NCBI GenBank assembly: GCA_022701365.1
Contig: JAKUHH010000061.1
Coordinates: forward strand, 98,793 to 162,792
DNA from: Mycocentrospora acerina
Taxonomy: Eukaryota; Ascomycota; Dothideomycetes; Pleosporales
Reading direction: 5' to 3'
DNA length: 64,000 nucleotides
Under the pieces are notes generated by a model. The model saw only the letters and a program-made list of their open reading frames with translations, was not told the DNA's origin and searched no databases. Shown here piece after piece: positions 14,068 to 26,027 of the stretch (within the stretch, counting starts at the first letter, position 1; each line of letters begins with the position of its first letter). The position numbers and the translations under genes are program-made.

Positions 14068-14137
14068 CTTTTTCTTTAAGAAATAAGTCTTTTAACTCTT
14101 TTTCTTTTTCTACTTTTTTCTCTTTCTTCTTCTTCTT

Positions 14138-15030
<893 letters not shown>

Positions 15031-15189
15031 AAAAAAGAAGAAGTTCTATATACATACTATATAATACTTCTTTAACTTCTCTATAAAGAAGTTAAACTTT
15101 ATAGGTTTTTCTTGCAAAAATAAATATATTACCTAAAGGCATATAACTTAGAAAGCAGCTAGAAGGGTACTAATAGGCGTAGGCACAGG

Positions 15190-15330
15190 CATAGTAGTGG
15201 TGTTAGTAGTAGTGGTGTTAGTAATGGTAGTGTTAGTAGTGTTAGTAGTGTTAGTAGTGTTAGTAGTGTTAGTAGTGTTAGTAGTGTTGTTAGTGCTAGT
15301 GCTAGTGCTGCTAGTGCTAGTGCTGCTGCT
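15190..15330 (+). repeat. Minisatellite of 9-bp unit GTTAGTAGT
   Basis: About seven tandem copies of GTTAGTAGT at about 15233-15290, flanked by looser GTAGTG and GCTAGT repeats. It lies in the 3' part of element B and gives Thr/Asn or Ser/Thr-rich readings on the minus strand that I regard as repeat artefacts, not genes. Confidence 0.85.
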
Positions 15331-15794
15331 GCAGGTGCTGTTATAGTTGTTATTGTGGTTGTAGTTTATGGTTGTAGTTGTAGTTTTTGCTATACTTATT
15401 AGTAAAACACTACTAAAAAGGCTTAACAAAGGGTATGTATAAAAAATAAAGAGACTAACAACTAAAGAGATTAAAATTTAAAGAGAAAAGCCTTATTATA
15501 TAAGAACTAATCTTAAAGTAAAAGAGATTATAACTAGAGTAATAATAAAGAAAAAGTTCTTTAAAAGTAAAAGATAAAAACATTATTATATTACCTTACA
15601 TAATAGTAGAATACTAATATTAGTAACTAAAAGGCTATATTTTAGGTAGCTTTAGGCAATGTATAATATGTAAAGAGAAGAGGTTAAATAGTTCTAACTT
15701 TAGATATAAAAAAAGATAAAATATAATTTTAGTTTAAACATAGTCTAAACACTACTCTCTTTAATACTTATAGAAAGGGGCTTCTTGCCTATAT

Positions 15795-15807
15795 AGAAGA
15801 GGGGTAG
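15795..15807 (+). other. Polypurine tract of element B
   Basis: AGAAGAGGGGTAG lies immediately before the LTR starting at 15808. This is the plus-strand priming site expected 5' of a 3' LTR and gives the orientation of element B. Confidence 0.65.
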
Positions 15808-16094
15808 TGTAATATTTATAATATTAAATTCTATTATTACCATTAAGTTAACTAATACCTATCTAATAGCTACTAGTTTTCTACTTGCCTTAGATAGAAA
15901 TCTTAAAAAAGATTAAAGAAAGTAGCAGCTTATATAGTTTAAATAAGTATTTTTTCTATATCCTTTTATATAAGACCTGTAGGTGTAGAGAATAGTATAT
16001 TTAGTATACTCTTAAGTCTTAGCACTCGTATATGCCTTATAGTAGACACTTTAGACCCTATTTAGATCACTCTCTTATAACCTGCGTTTTAACA
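15808..16094 (+). repeat. 3' LTR of element B
   Basis: 287 bp, TGTAATATT...TTTTAACA, homologous to 7881-8169 over its full length with mainly transition differences. Confidence 0.85.
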
Positions 16095-17085
16095 CATAGT
16101 ATAATAATACAAGTTAAAAAAAACATTTCTTATTTTATAGAAAAGTTATCTTAGTCTATAAGTTTCTTTTTCTATAAATATATTAATCCCTATTGTTATT
16201 ATAAGATTATTCTAAAGTTATTATTAATTTATTTTATAATCTTTATTAGAAGAGCTTAACTTATCTTTAGGCTTTTAAATAAATAAAAAGCGTTCTTAAT
16301 ATTACCTAAAGATGTTTATTTATAAGTAGTTAAAATTAAAGAAAAAAAAGTCAATTAATGAACTTTGTACGTCGACTAAGTCTGTGTACTATCTAATAAA
16401 GAACATTTAAAGAATTTTAATTCTAGTTTATAACTCTAACTTATAATATCTTATTTTTGCAGTAGTTATAAGAGATACTATTAATGTTCTATTATATTTC
16501 TTAGAAAGTAAGTAAATTTACATTTATGCAATTATTTATGAAGGAGAATTTAAAATTTTTTATAATTTTTACTCTTTACAAACTCTCTTTAAAGTTCTCT
16601 CTTATATGCACTAATGCTCTGATTACTAATATAGTACAGAACATTAACATCTAAAAAGACGTTGTATTCTTCTTATGTTACTTCAATTTAATAGACTATT
16701 TGTAATATTAAAATAGATAGCTTCTTTCTATGCTATCTTCCTTAAGTTTTCTGTAAATAGCAGTACAAAAGATTTTTTATTCTTAAATATACGTTTTAAG
16801 CAATGTCTTGCTGTAATACTTGTTAGTTATATAAACTGCGTTTGTAGAGGCCTTCAAGAGTAGTAGTCCTATTTTCAGCAGCTAAGGGCATTAGATCTAG
16901 AAGAGAGGCGTCTAAGGCAGAACTTTAGGTAAGAGCAGTATTTAGAGAAGCGTTCTTACTTTAAGGATTACCTTTTGCTTAATTCATAAGCCATAATAAA
17001 GTCTTCTAAAGTCTAATAGTTAGTTAGAATATTAAAGAGGTAATAGACTCTCTTAATTTCTGCTAACTAGTCTTTTAGACATTTA
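16095..17085. other. AT-rich spacer, no gene seen
   Basis: AT-rich DNA with many TpA steps, without a recognisable frame. From about 16830 the composition becomes less extreme. No transposon ends found. Confidence 0.45.
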
Positions 17086-17150
17086 TGTCAGCCTGCACGT
17101 GTGAGAGCACGTGTGCAGGCACGTGTGGCTGACTCGCCTGTGGAACACGT
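17086..17150 (+). repeat. Repeat D copy 1 (CACGTG-rich hairpin)
   Basis: Begins TGTCAGCCTGCACGTGTG and holds several GCACGTG units in an imperfect stem (CCTGCACGTGTG against GCACGTGTGCAGG). The same start recurs at 30197, 44273 and, inverted, at 49858. This copy departs from the others after about 60 bp. Confidence 0.6.
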
Positions 17151-17554
17151 TACATCAATAAGACCAATGATTAATTATAAGGCATCGTTAACAAAAGTGA
17201 AAATTAGTACGATATTACAAAATATCAAAAATTCTCCTATTGCGCAGTGTACTACGGCTAATAGTCATCAGGATAGTGTAATTATCCGTTGTGCTGACAA
17301 ATTCAAATTTGTCTGATGGTGGTCTTATTGATAGATGGGCAGGCAAATTGTTGTCACTCAACGATTTATAATCAACGATAACAGGTGTATACCCCACTTC
17401 CGTAATCAAATTAAGCTTCGCCTACTTGTCGATTTTTAGGTTTGGTAGACGAAGAATAGTACAAATAGTATAACCGCTCGCTGCAGGTATCTCGCTTCTA
17501 AAAACCATCCAGCGACAAAAACATCTCTCTTCTTCAATTATTTAAATTATCATT
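17151..17554. other. Upstream region of the ABM gene
   Basis: About 400 bp of balanced composition without RIP signature; no frame I trust. It holds the presumed promoter and 5' UTR of the gene at 17555. No clear TATA box. Confidence 0.35.
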
Positions 17555-18062
17555 ATGAGTTCCACAATTCATCAGTCTATTACCGTCCGTACCAAGCCGG
17601 ACAAAGTGGCTGAGGTAAGAATTGGCCAATACAAGTCAATGAGAAATCCCTAAAAGAAGCCAGATGAAAGCATTCATCGTAGACCTTGCTGATTATGTGG
17701 AGAGGACCGAGCCAGGTATTGTGAGTTTGAAGTGATAGTTTAATTAAATATATAGTTGAAATCCTGACATTATCCTAGTTAAATTATCAATTTTTTGATG
17801 AAGAAACTGCCAACGGGCATGTGATTGTTATTCAAGAGATATGTGAGCTTATTTCTTTGTTATTAGTTAGAAATCCCTACAAAATTACATTTAGAATTGT
17901 TTTACTAATAGTTTGAAATCGATAGATAAGGATCAAGCTGCGTTTGATTTTCACCATGAGACTGAGTACTACCAAACAGCCAGTAAACGTTTTGGCGAAT
18001 GGATTTCTTCACCAGTAGAGATAAGAAGACTAACTCCTTTTGCTGGGTTTGCTTCAAGATAG
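17555..18062 (+). CDS. ABM-domain (antibiotic biosynthesis monooxygenase fold) small protein
   Basis: A four-exon gene of 105 codons too finely split to show as a long frame. Exons 17555-17614, 17664-17720, 17779-17842 and 17926-18062; introns of 49, 58 and 83 bp start GTAAGA, GTGAGT and GTGAGC and end CAG, TAG and TAG. The product starts MSSTIHQSITVRTKPDKVAE and has the order of a single ABM ferredoxin-like domain: strand, helix (IVDLADYVERTEPG), strand (YQFFDEE), VIVIQEI strand, helix after FDFHHETEYY and a C-terminal strand VEIRRLTPF. About 100 aa is the usual size for a one-domain ABM protein; these act as dimers in quinol or polyketide oxidation, or simply bind small aromatics. No RIP damage. 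Substrate unknown. The start is the first in-frame ATG and the four exons join in one frame. Confidence 0.8.
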
Positions 18063-18979
18063 GAGGTTGTGATTGGATAGAGCTCGGATCTTCGCCTCAG
18101 AACATGTCTCTGTACCTGGCACAACGTTTTTTAATGTGCAGCGAATTATTGTTTTGACATCGTTTGCCGTGTAGTTCAAATACAATGTCAAACTTGTCAG
18201 CGTTTGATACTGGCTTTGCACAACGATCTTGCAATATCTAGTGCAGCATTTCTCTATCGTAGACCTCTATCGTAGACTCGATATCGGTCTTGACTAAGAT
18301 GGAAGTGCGTCGAGAGTAGAACCAGCTGCATGTCGCTGTATAAGTTAGACCGGAACGAAAACATGTTGTGATATTTGTTAAATTAATTTAAGATTCACCT
18401 GTCGTCTTTCAAGTTCTAAAGAAGTCAAAGGAGGGCTTGAAATATCGCCCTTTCTCAGTATGTAAGCCAGCCACCTTTCGCGATGGATATGTAACGTATC
18501 CGTGCGCGTGATGCACAGAGTCGAGTGACGCCCAAAAACATATCGACTGACATAGGATTTAACAAGACACAAATCAACTAGTATCATATTAATTAAGAAT
18601 TTAATTTAATTTTTGGAGTTGCTTTACTTTGGGAAAAAGACTTTTATGTCTAAAATAGATAATTAGCACAGTGGCAATTTATTCAAATTAGCCTAAAGGT
18701 ATCATACGACTTAAAATCTGCTTGCAAATTAATATGTTAATAAAAATAGGGTTTTAATTTAATAAGAAAAAGGATTTTAAAAAAGAATTTCAACTTTATT
18801 AAAGATGTCCTAGTGCAAAATAAGATATATTACAAAACCTTTGCATTACATAAATAAGAAAATATTAAAGGTATTAGACATAAACATTTTCTTCCCTAAT
18901 CTTTATGATTTTAAGAACTTTAAGAGAAGAATATTTCTTAAAATAAGACGTGGCACTCTTACATATATTATAAATGTAT
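18063..18979. other. Intergenic, no gene supported
   Basis: Non-RIPped to about 18580, then AT-rich. A minus-strand frame of 69 codons at 18378-18587 shows no domain or plausible gene structure. The TAAATGTAT sequence at the right edge precedes the family-C LTR. Confidence 0.4.
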
Positions 18980-19289
18980 TGTTGTAGAAACAGAGAAAGT
19001 ATAATACTATTTAGAGTTTTAATTGTATGTTGTACTGTTTTATTAATTTCAGTTTAAGTTTTTTTTTATATACGCAAGATATGTGCTTAGTAGTTGTTGC
19101 TACATAGTGTAAATGTATTTATGTAAGTAATTATAAAACAATTGTGTAGAGCAGCTAAATATTAATCACTTAACTAATACCTCACTATTTAGCTATTTAG
19201 ACGAGTCTACGTAAGGGCAACTTGCACTTGTAGCTTGTGAGCAGGGCTAATAAGTAAGACTCATGAGCAAGGCTTGCCAGAGAGACCTG

Positions 19290-19679
19290 TGTTAAGAGCA
19301 GGTTGGGCAAGGGAGGTCTTAGACCAATCAGGTAGACCCCAGCCCCACTGAGCAACTCAGATCACGTGACGTGCTAAGTGCTAAGTGTGATCAGTCGTGA
19401 TTAGTACACTAAGCATTATAATAAGTACAGATTACTACATTATATTAAAGTGTATAGTTAGTAAGAATACTACTATTAAGTAATATATTTAATCTTACTA
19501 ATTAATCTACTAATTGCTTCTTACCTTTACCTATAGGGTATTATTAATATATAAGTTAAGATAACCTTATTTCCTTAAACTTACTCTATCCTTAAGAACT
19601 AACCTTTAACCTGTTTATATACATTTAGTACTAGAAGGTCTTTAGCTACGAAGATTAAGTACAGAACAAGATCTTAACA
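19290..19679 (+). repeat. 5' LTR of element E
   Basis: 390 bp starting TGTTAAGAGCAGG. Its last ~190 bp match (as reverse complement) the first part of the LTR at 57830, while its first ~200 bp are unrelated to that LTR. Confidence 0.88.
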
Positions 19680-19682
19680 TTC

Positions 19683-21160
19683 TAAACAACATTTTACAAA
19701 TTAAGAATGTAGAAAGTATCTACTATATGTACTAGAGGAATAACAAGAACAAGGTATTAGAGATTATTATAGTAACATACTTTATAGAAAGCCTATACTT
19801 GCAAGAATAATTAAACTTATAAATTAAAACTCTAAGTTTTTATATGTAAAAGAACAAATTATATTTTATTTTAAGAAATGCTTATACTGTTAATATATTA
19901 AGCATAGTATACATACTAAGAATAAAGAAATTTAACTAATTTAAGCATCTAAGGCACTTTAGACAGACATTATTAGAGACATTATTAGTAGCTTCCTAAA
20001 CTTTAAAAACCTTCTTACAAATATTACTTAGAATTTATTAATAGTTTTTATTAATAGATATATAAAATACACTAAGAAAGAACAATTTAAATCTATTTTA
20101 AATATAATATAGTTAATATATATTAACTTAGACTAAATAGTTAAGAACTAAAGTGTTTTAGATTTATTATTAGTAACAGACGTTAACTTTTTATCTACAA
20201 CCGTTAATTATTTTTACTAGCTTTGATACAAATAAAAAGGAAACTATCTTCTAACTATTATCTGTAAATAAATACAAATAAAACATAAATTAAAACATTA
20301 AATCCTTCCTATAGATTAAAGTAATTTAAAAAGTTAAAAAATTAGTACTACTACTATTAATAGTATAGATTACCTTTAAAAACATGTTTTTAGAAGTAAT
20401 AAGTCTAATACTATACATTAGAAACTATAGATAATATGTAAATATATTTAGTTAAATCTTTCTTAGTTTATAGATAAAATTAGCAGTTATTATAGCAATA
20501 GAAATAAAGAAAGTATATAAAAGATTAATAAAAAATAAAGTAATACTACAGTAAAACTGTAACGACTAAGCACGTGCACAGTCAACGTGGCTTACCTCGC
20601 TTATAGCATCTAGTCGGCAAAGTCTAGATCTAGCCCTATATATATTATACTACACATAGAATACTTGCTTAAGTATTCTTGTGCTTACCTTTTGGTATAA
20701 GTGGGGTTATTGCGTAGTATCAATAGCAAGGGCAGGGCGCCTGACCATTACAAAAACAATATTATTAATATTACAAAAAAATAGTACTTTATCTTAAGAA
20801 GAGAGATATAGTGTATCTTCTTATAAAAAACTTTAGCATAAGAAGACTAAATATAAAACTAGACTATATTAATGTAGATGTTTTATTATTCTTAAACTAA
20901 GAGAACTAGAAAACTCTAAACTTATATTCTTTAAAGATACTAAAATCTCCCTTATTTTTTATATATCTCTATTAAAACATGCTAACTTAAATATACTAAC
21001 TTAAATTTTATTATACTTTAAACTAAATAGCAATAATAATTATCAAGTTAAAAAAGTTAGAAATTACTAAAAAACAAAATGAACACTTAATTTCTTAATT
21101 TCATTAAAATATTACTTAGTAAATAAAGATAATTAAGAACTAGATACTTACTTTAAAAAC
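19683..21160 (+). pseudogene. Integrase and chromodomain remnant of element E
   Basis: From 19683 the plus strand reads the gypsy integrase: an N-terminal zinc-binding segment (KCLYCQYIKHSIHTKNKE near 19890), the catalytic core beginning QTDIIRDII, and a region corresponding to IISDRDKLF with altered residues. After the solo LTR at 20558-20752 it continues with the C-terminal integrase piece (VYLLIKNFSIRRL near 20815) and a chromodomain (LKYYLVNKDN near 21100). One frameshift near 19710 and many TAG/TAA make it non-functional. The nearest relative in the window is the pol at 58.9-62.3 kb. Confidence 0.75.
20558..20752 (+). repeat. Solo LTR (family F) inside element E
   Basis: 195 bp, TGTAACGACTAAGCACGTG...CTGACCATTACA, flanked by identical AAAAC at 20553-20557 and 20753-20757. 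It is clearly richer in G+C than its surroundings, so it is probably a late arrival that escaped most RIP. No second copy in the window. Confidence 0.85.
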
Positions 21161-21368
21161 TAAAAGCTACTTTATTTAAAATACCAGAAGAATCTAAAAT
21201 GTAAGAACTAGCTTTTACCTTTAAAAAATAATATAAGAACTTTTTAAAAGTTATCTAGAAGGCATTTAATAACACTCTAAGTACTTAAAATAAAATTAAA
21301 AGCAAGGACTTTTAAAGATCTATTAGAAAACAAAAGATTACTTAATTATTTATATTCCTGTTCCTCTT

Positions 21369-21656
21369 CGTAATGTTTATAACGTCACAATATATTATTA
21401 CCCCTAAGTTAACTAACACCTATCTAATAGCTACCTAATTTGTACTTGCCTTAGATACTAACCTTAAGAAGAGATATATAAGAGAGGCAGTCTTTGTAGC
21501 TTTATAGAGCAGTTTTTCTGTATCCTTTTATACAAGACCTATAAGTATAGAGAATAGTATCTTTAGTATATCCTCTAGTCCTAGCACTCCTATATGCCTA
21601 GTAATAGACACTTTAGACCTTGTTCAGATCACTCTCTTATAACCTGCGTTGTTACT
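21369..21656 (+). repeat. Solo LTR (family B) inside element E
   Basis: 288 bp homologous to the element B LTRs, flanked by identical CTCTT at 21364-21368 and 21657-21661. The expected TG and CA ends read CG and CT here. It sits at the 3' end of the antisense frame of element E. Confidence 0.8.
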
Positions 21657-21661
21657 CTCTT

Positions 21662-22073
21662 GTTCTTTAGAATTTTACTCTTTATGTAAGACTACCTCTT
21701 TAGTATAATAATGTACTAAATCTATTTATATCTGTAATCTTTCTTTTTAGTGTATATAGTCTGCGAATTATCTAGTGCTTTCTCTTGCACTTATATTATA
21801 ATATTCTAAGCCTCTTAAGAATCCTTAATTTATTATTTAATCTTTTTATTTAAGTTACTTACTGTTAAAAAATTTACTAAATTACTTATACATAACACTA
21901 TTAGCTATATTATTAAGACTTCTTATACTTTTTAGACTAAATATTAATTTTAAATACTTTATCATGCTCTTTATAAGTTTTGTAGTTTTAGATATTAAAT
22001 TTTCTAGTAATTTTAAAAGATATATATATATATTAAAAGTCAACAGGATAATTATTTTAAAATATTTAGACAT
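21662..22073 (-). pseudogene. Antisense frame of element E (coiled-coil-like)
   Basis: Minus-strand frame starting at the ATG at 22073. It reads 63 uninterrupted codons and then continues with TAG/TAA-only breaks to the solo LTR at 21656. The reading is Lys/Leu/Ile-rich with heptad-like spacing (LLKLLENLISKTTKLIKSM), later GFLRGLEYY and FADYIH. It lies on the strand opposite pol, between chromodomain and 3' LTR, as in the gypsy elements at 0.3-7.6 kb and 57.8-63.9 kb. Function unknown. Confidence 0.45.
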
Positions 22074-22159
22074 TATTAAAAACTAAGTAAACAATGCATA
22101 AGGACTACGCGTGTTAAATAAGAAGCTTAAAAGACGAAGCTAAGTTAAAAGAATAATAT

Positions 22160-22529
22160 TGTTAAAAGCAAGTTAGGCAAATGAGGTCTAAGACTAATTA
22201 GGTAGACTCTAGCCCTACTAAGCAACTTAAATTATGTAACGTGCTTGGTGCTTAATGTGATTGGTAATAATTAGTAATAAATACTATATTATAATTAACT
22301 ATATATTTAGTTATAACACTTCCTTTATAGTTTTGTTTTTAGCTTTAATAATTAATTTCCTTATTACTTCTTACACATAATTACATTATATTATTAATTA
22401 ATTTATTAGACTCATCTTATTTCTCTTTACTACTTTATTTCTAAGAACTAAACTTAAACCTGTTTATCTATTTACTAATAGTAGAAGGTCTTTAAATACT
22501 AAGATTAAGTACAAAACAGGATCTTAACA
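22160..22529 (+). repeat. 3' LTR of element E
   Basis: 370 bp, TGTTAAAAGC...ATCTTAACA, directly followed by the ACCTG target duplication. More strongly AT-shifted than the left LTR. Confidence 0.88.
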
Positions 22530-22559
22530 ACCTGTAAGCAGGGCTATGTTTTTGTAACA

Positions 22560-24385
22560 GTTCAAAGTGAAAATTTATTTCTTTGTAACCTCTAATAATT
22601 AAAAGCATAAAGTAATAAAATTAAAAACAATTAGAATAAAAGCAATTAAAGAAAAGTGTTTATAAGTTATTTAACTTTAGTAGCGTAAGCACAAATATTA
22701 ATATTAATGCTACTACTATAGTGTTTAATTTAAACTCCTTAAAAAGAAGTAACAAAAGATAAGCTAAAAACTAATTGACTTAGAAAAATTAAATAAATTA
22801 ATATCCAAAGAACTCTTTTTAGTTTTAAATATACACAATTTAAAAATATTACTATATAAGTTAACTAGATATATCTAAATAATAAAACTCCTTTATAAAT
22901 TAATAAAAAAAAAGAAAAATACTTTTATTTTAATGCTTAAATTTTTAACTATGCTAGTTTTTATATTAAATTACTCTCTATATTAGAAAAGAAGATATCT
23001 TAAATAAAAGGACAAAAAGTTTCTCAAAAAACATTTTTTTTATAGTATAGATTTTCTATATTAAAAATGTAAATAAAAAACAGATTCTATAGAGTCTAAG
23101 TTAATTATCTAATGTAGAAAAGTTAAAATCTTTAATAAAAGATTTTAAATTTTAGATAAGATACTGTAGAGAAACTACTTCTTTTAAAGAATAAATAGAA
23201 CTAGGTTTAGAATTTAATATAGAAAACTTAAAAGAATAATACTAAATAAAGGAATTTAGTAAAGTAATACATAAACTTTTTTTTTAAAATATAATAACTT
23301 TTTAGTATATTAAAATGAGAAAGCTTTACTATAAGATTGTTCTTTTTACCTAAAAGAGTTGTTTAAAACCTATTAAAAATTAAAGTTCTTAATTTAAGTC
23401 TTTATGTAAATTAAATATTAGCTACAATAAATAAGTCTTCTATAACTAATTTTATAATATAAATTTTAATATAAAAAAATTATACCTTAAAAGAAGTAAG
23501 AACTAAAAGATTTATATAACATATCTAAATTATAGTTTATAGAGAAATTCGCACCTAAATATAAGAATTAAAGAAAGAAAATAAAAATAAGAAATTAAAT
23601 AATAATTTATAGAAGTAATGTTAAAATGTAGAATTTTTTTTAATATACTTTTAAGCATAAAAAACGTTTTTTAGACATATTAAGTAATTGTAGGTTTTAT
23701 AAAACTGTTTGTGCATTGTTATTTTTATAGATGTAAAAACAATTTACAGCTAAACTAATAAGTAAATAAATAAAGTTTTAAACTTTTAAAACACTTTATA
23801 ATTATCTACAACATAATCTTTTTCTACCTACTATAATGCTTATCTTTGCAACGTAAGATTTTATAAGATGGTTGAAGTGTTTCATGGTGTCGTCCGAATC
23901 CGGTCGTCACGCGCACAAACACGGCACGCCTAACCTGAATCTGCAGGCTTCTGGTCTCTTTATTCCGAGGTGTCGAATGGTATGGTCGCTGAGTGGGCAG
24001 GAGGATAAATCGGCAACAAATACGAAGTAAATAATGAAGCCGTTTATGTTGCATTTCTTCTGTTCAAGTGGTTGTTGACGAATCGATTCGTAATCTTTGA
24101 TTCATGAGCTTACGTAAAGTCGAAGTAAATCAATGAATGGACGCTAACTTATTTAATAGAAGTTGGTACAGCGGGGTAGGATGATCTAATCGCATAATAT
24201 TTCCTAGCCAGAGAGAAGAGATTTAAAGAGAGGGGCAGACTCCAATGCTATCCACTGATCTGCCGCATCTTCCGGGACCTCGGCAAGTCTTCGTAATGCA
24301 GGCGGAGTTTGCAGTACATAAACCTCGGCCAATCCATCTGCACCAGGAGACTCAATAGATCATCACCTACGCCATTATTGCTATA
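22560..24385. other. AT-rich repeat remnant, then promoter region
   Basis: 22560-23820 is AT-rich with no recognisable frame; it is probably an unidentifiable old repeat. From about 23830 composition becomes balanced. A minus-strand frame of 76 codons at 23824-24054 has no domain and I do not support it. The 330 bp before 24386 are the likely promoter and 5' UTR of the oxygenase. Confidence 0.4.
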
Positions 24386-25794
24386 ATGACTACAAACCTC
24401 CTAGACTCGAGCACAGCTGCCACTGATGAACCGCTCCAGACATCGTTCCCTGGTATTCCTCCTTTTCCAGATGGATTTCCAACTGCCCCACTCCTCCGCA
24501 TCTCGCTTCAGAAGCTTCTTGAATCACAGAAGGCAGAAGAAGAAAGATTATGGCAAGCTAGTCGTGATCTTGGATTTTTTTACATAGACTTGCGAACTAC
24601 TCAGTTTGGTGGTTTGTTAGACGGAGTAGACAATGATGACTCAAATAGGGATAGTATTGATGGTACGGTCCTGCTCCAAGATGTGAACGACCTCTTTCAA
24701 GTCCAGGAGGAGTTCTTTAAGCTACCGTATGAGGAGAAGCAACAATATGATTTGATAGACAAAGGAAGCTATTTCGGGTGAGAGAAACCTCTGGCATCAA
24801 GATACATGTTTGCTATGAAGCTTGACTAAACTTCAACCAGGTATAAGGGTTATGGATCAGGCTTTATAGATAAGAAGTGAGTCTTGTCCCAATTTCACGT
24901 CAACAGAGATTTTGACATGCCTCATTATAGCGGTACACCAGATAGAAACGAGTTTTACAATGTATGTCGCCTTTTAATCCCCTCTCCTATTTTCTATTTA
25001 CCTTTTGACAAACTCAGATTTCGAAAGATGACATTCTCGCCCAATCCTCGCCACTCCCAGCTCCATTAATCTTAGCACCTCACCGACCACTCCTCTCCTC
25101 GTTCATAAACCAGTCTCACTCCCTTGTCACCCTCATCCTGTCTATCTTGACCTCACGGCTCGGACTACCATCAAACTCACTGAGCTCTCTGCACCGCTTA
25201 TCCGCGATTTCTGGCGATCAAGTCCGCTTTATCCGGACCCCTCCACAACCAATTGATGATCAAATTGTTTCCTTAGGGGAACACACAGACTTTGGAAGTG
25301 TGACGATACTTTTCAATCAGGTAGGAGGACTTCAGGTACAGTTGCCGCGGGATGTCACAGTTATGAGACCTGATAGCGTAGATGGACCGCAACAGCATCA
25401 AGAGCAGAAGCACGATGGAGGATGGGCATACGTCCGCCCGCTACCGGGACATGCTATTGTTAATTTAGGCGATGCCCTCGTGAAATTTACGGCCGGTATC
25501 CTGAGGAGTAATATCCACCGTGTTGTATCGCCTCCTGAGGAGCAGGCCTCCCTTACACGGTATAGTCTAGTCTACTTTTCTAGACCAGAAGACCAAGTTA
25601 TCTTAAGACCCCTACAGAGTGCTTCGATAATTAGAGAAGCATTGCGCAAGACAAAGACGTGTGAAGATATGAAGCAGGAAGAGCCAATTACAAGCAAGGA
25701 ATGGATACTCAGAAGAGGTCTGGGAAGTAGGACTGTTGGGAATTGGGAAAAGAGTCGAGGCACTGAGAGTGCAGTGCCTGCGGCTGTCATTTGA
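24386..25794 (+). CDS. 2-oxoglutarate/Fe(II)-dependent oxygenase (isopenicillin-N-synthase-like)
   Basis: Four exons, 24386-24777, 24841-24876, 24931-24961 and 25018-25794; introns of 63, 54 and 56 bp start GTGAGA, GTGAGT and GTATGT and end in AG. The spliced frame gives 411 aa. The N-terminal half is the DIOX_N region (GFFYIDLR near residue 65; the splice restores YFGYKGYGSGFIDK). The catalytic core shows H242-x-D244 (HTDFGSVTILF), the distal H320 (SNIHRVV) and the 2-oxoglutarate-binding R334-x-S336 (RYSLVYF), so the iron and cosubstrate sites are complete. Such enzymes use Fe(II), O2 and 2-oxoglutarate to hydroxylate, desaturate or cyclise small molecules; the substrate cannot be told. No RIP damage although repeats flank it on both sides. 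The C-terminal ~30 residues are low in conservation and basic. Confidence 0.92.
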
Positions 25795-26027
25795 AGCCCA
25801 AACTCGAATGTTTTAAAAAGACATATATATCTTTTCCTCATAATTCAATTTTTAGGCTACTCAATTGTAACCTGTTAAACATCTTAGTATTTATTGCAAA
25901 GTTTAAAAATAAACCTATTGTTTGATCTTTGTTTGCTAGCGTTAAGACAGTAAAACTGTTACTCTATAAAAGAATACTCAAATAAGAAAAGAGATGTTAT
26001 TTAATTGATGTATGTCATATTAATATA
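25795..26027. other. 3' flank of the oxygenase up to the Tc1 target TA
   Basis: About 230 bp of unremarkable AT-moderate sequence with the likely 3' UTR. It ends at the TA dinucleotide 26026-26027 used by the Tc1 element. Confidence 0.5.

Larger units (their letters stand above)
19290..22529 (+). mobile_element. Deleted Ty3/gypsy chromovirus (element E)
   Basis: LTRs at 19290-19679 (390 bp) and 22160-22529 (370 bp), both TGTTAA...CTTAACA, flanked by identical ACCTG at 19285-19289 and 22530-22534. The internal part starts in the linker just upstream of integrase: the junction after the left LTR matches a sequence inside pol of the 58-64 kb chromovirus (near 60200 there). Gag, protease, RT and RNase H are therefore absent. 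Integrase, a chromodomain and an antisense frame follow. The element is interrupted by solo LTRs at 20558-20752 and 21369-21656. It is related to the chromovirus at 57830 but on the opposite strand. Confidence 0.88.
18980..22559 (+). repeat. Family-C LTR (copy 3) split by element E
   Basis: The left part (18980-19289) starts TGTTGTAGAAA and the right part (22530-22559) ends TTTTGTAACA. Together they align with the family-C LTRs at 13752 and 46349. Element E lies between the halves and duplicated ACCTG, so this LTR is older than E. No target duplication of its own is visible (TGTAT against GTTCA). Confidence 0.8.

Noticed and set aside
15148..15429. 93-codon minus frame, Thr/Asn/Ser-rich
   Set aside because: Created by the GTTAGTAGT and GCTAGT repeats within element B.
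23824..24054. 76-codon minus frame upstream of the oxygenase
   Set aside because: No domain, signal or splice structure; lies in the presumed promoter.
25572..25841. 89-codon minus frame opposite the 2OG oxygenase
   Set aside because: Antisense shadow of exon 4.
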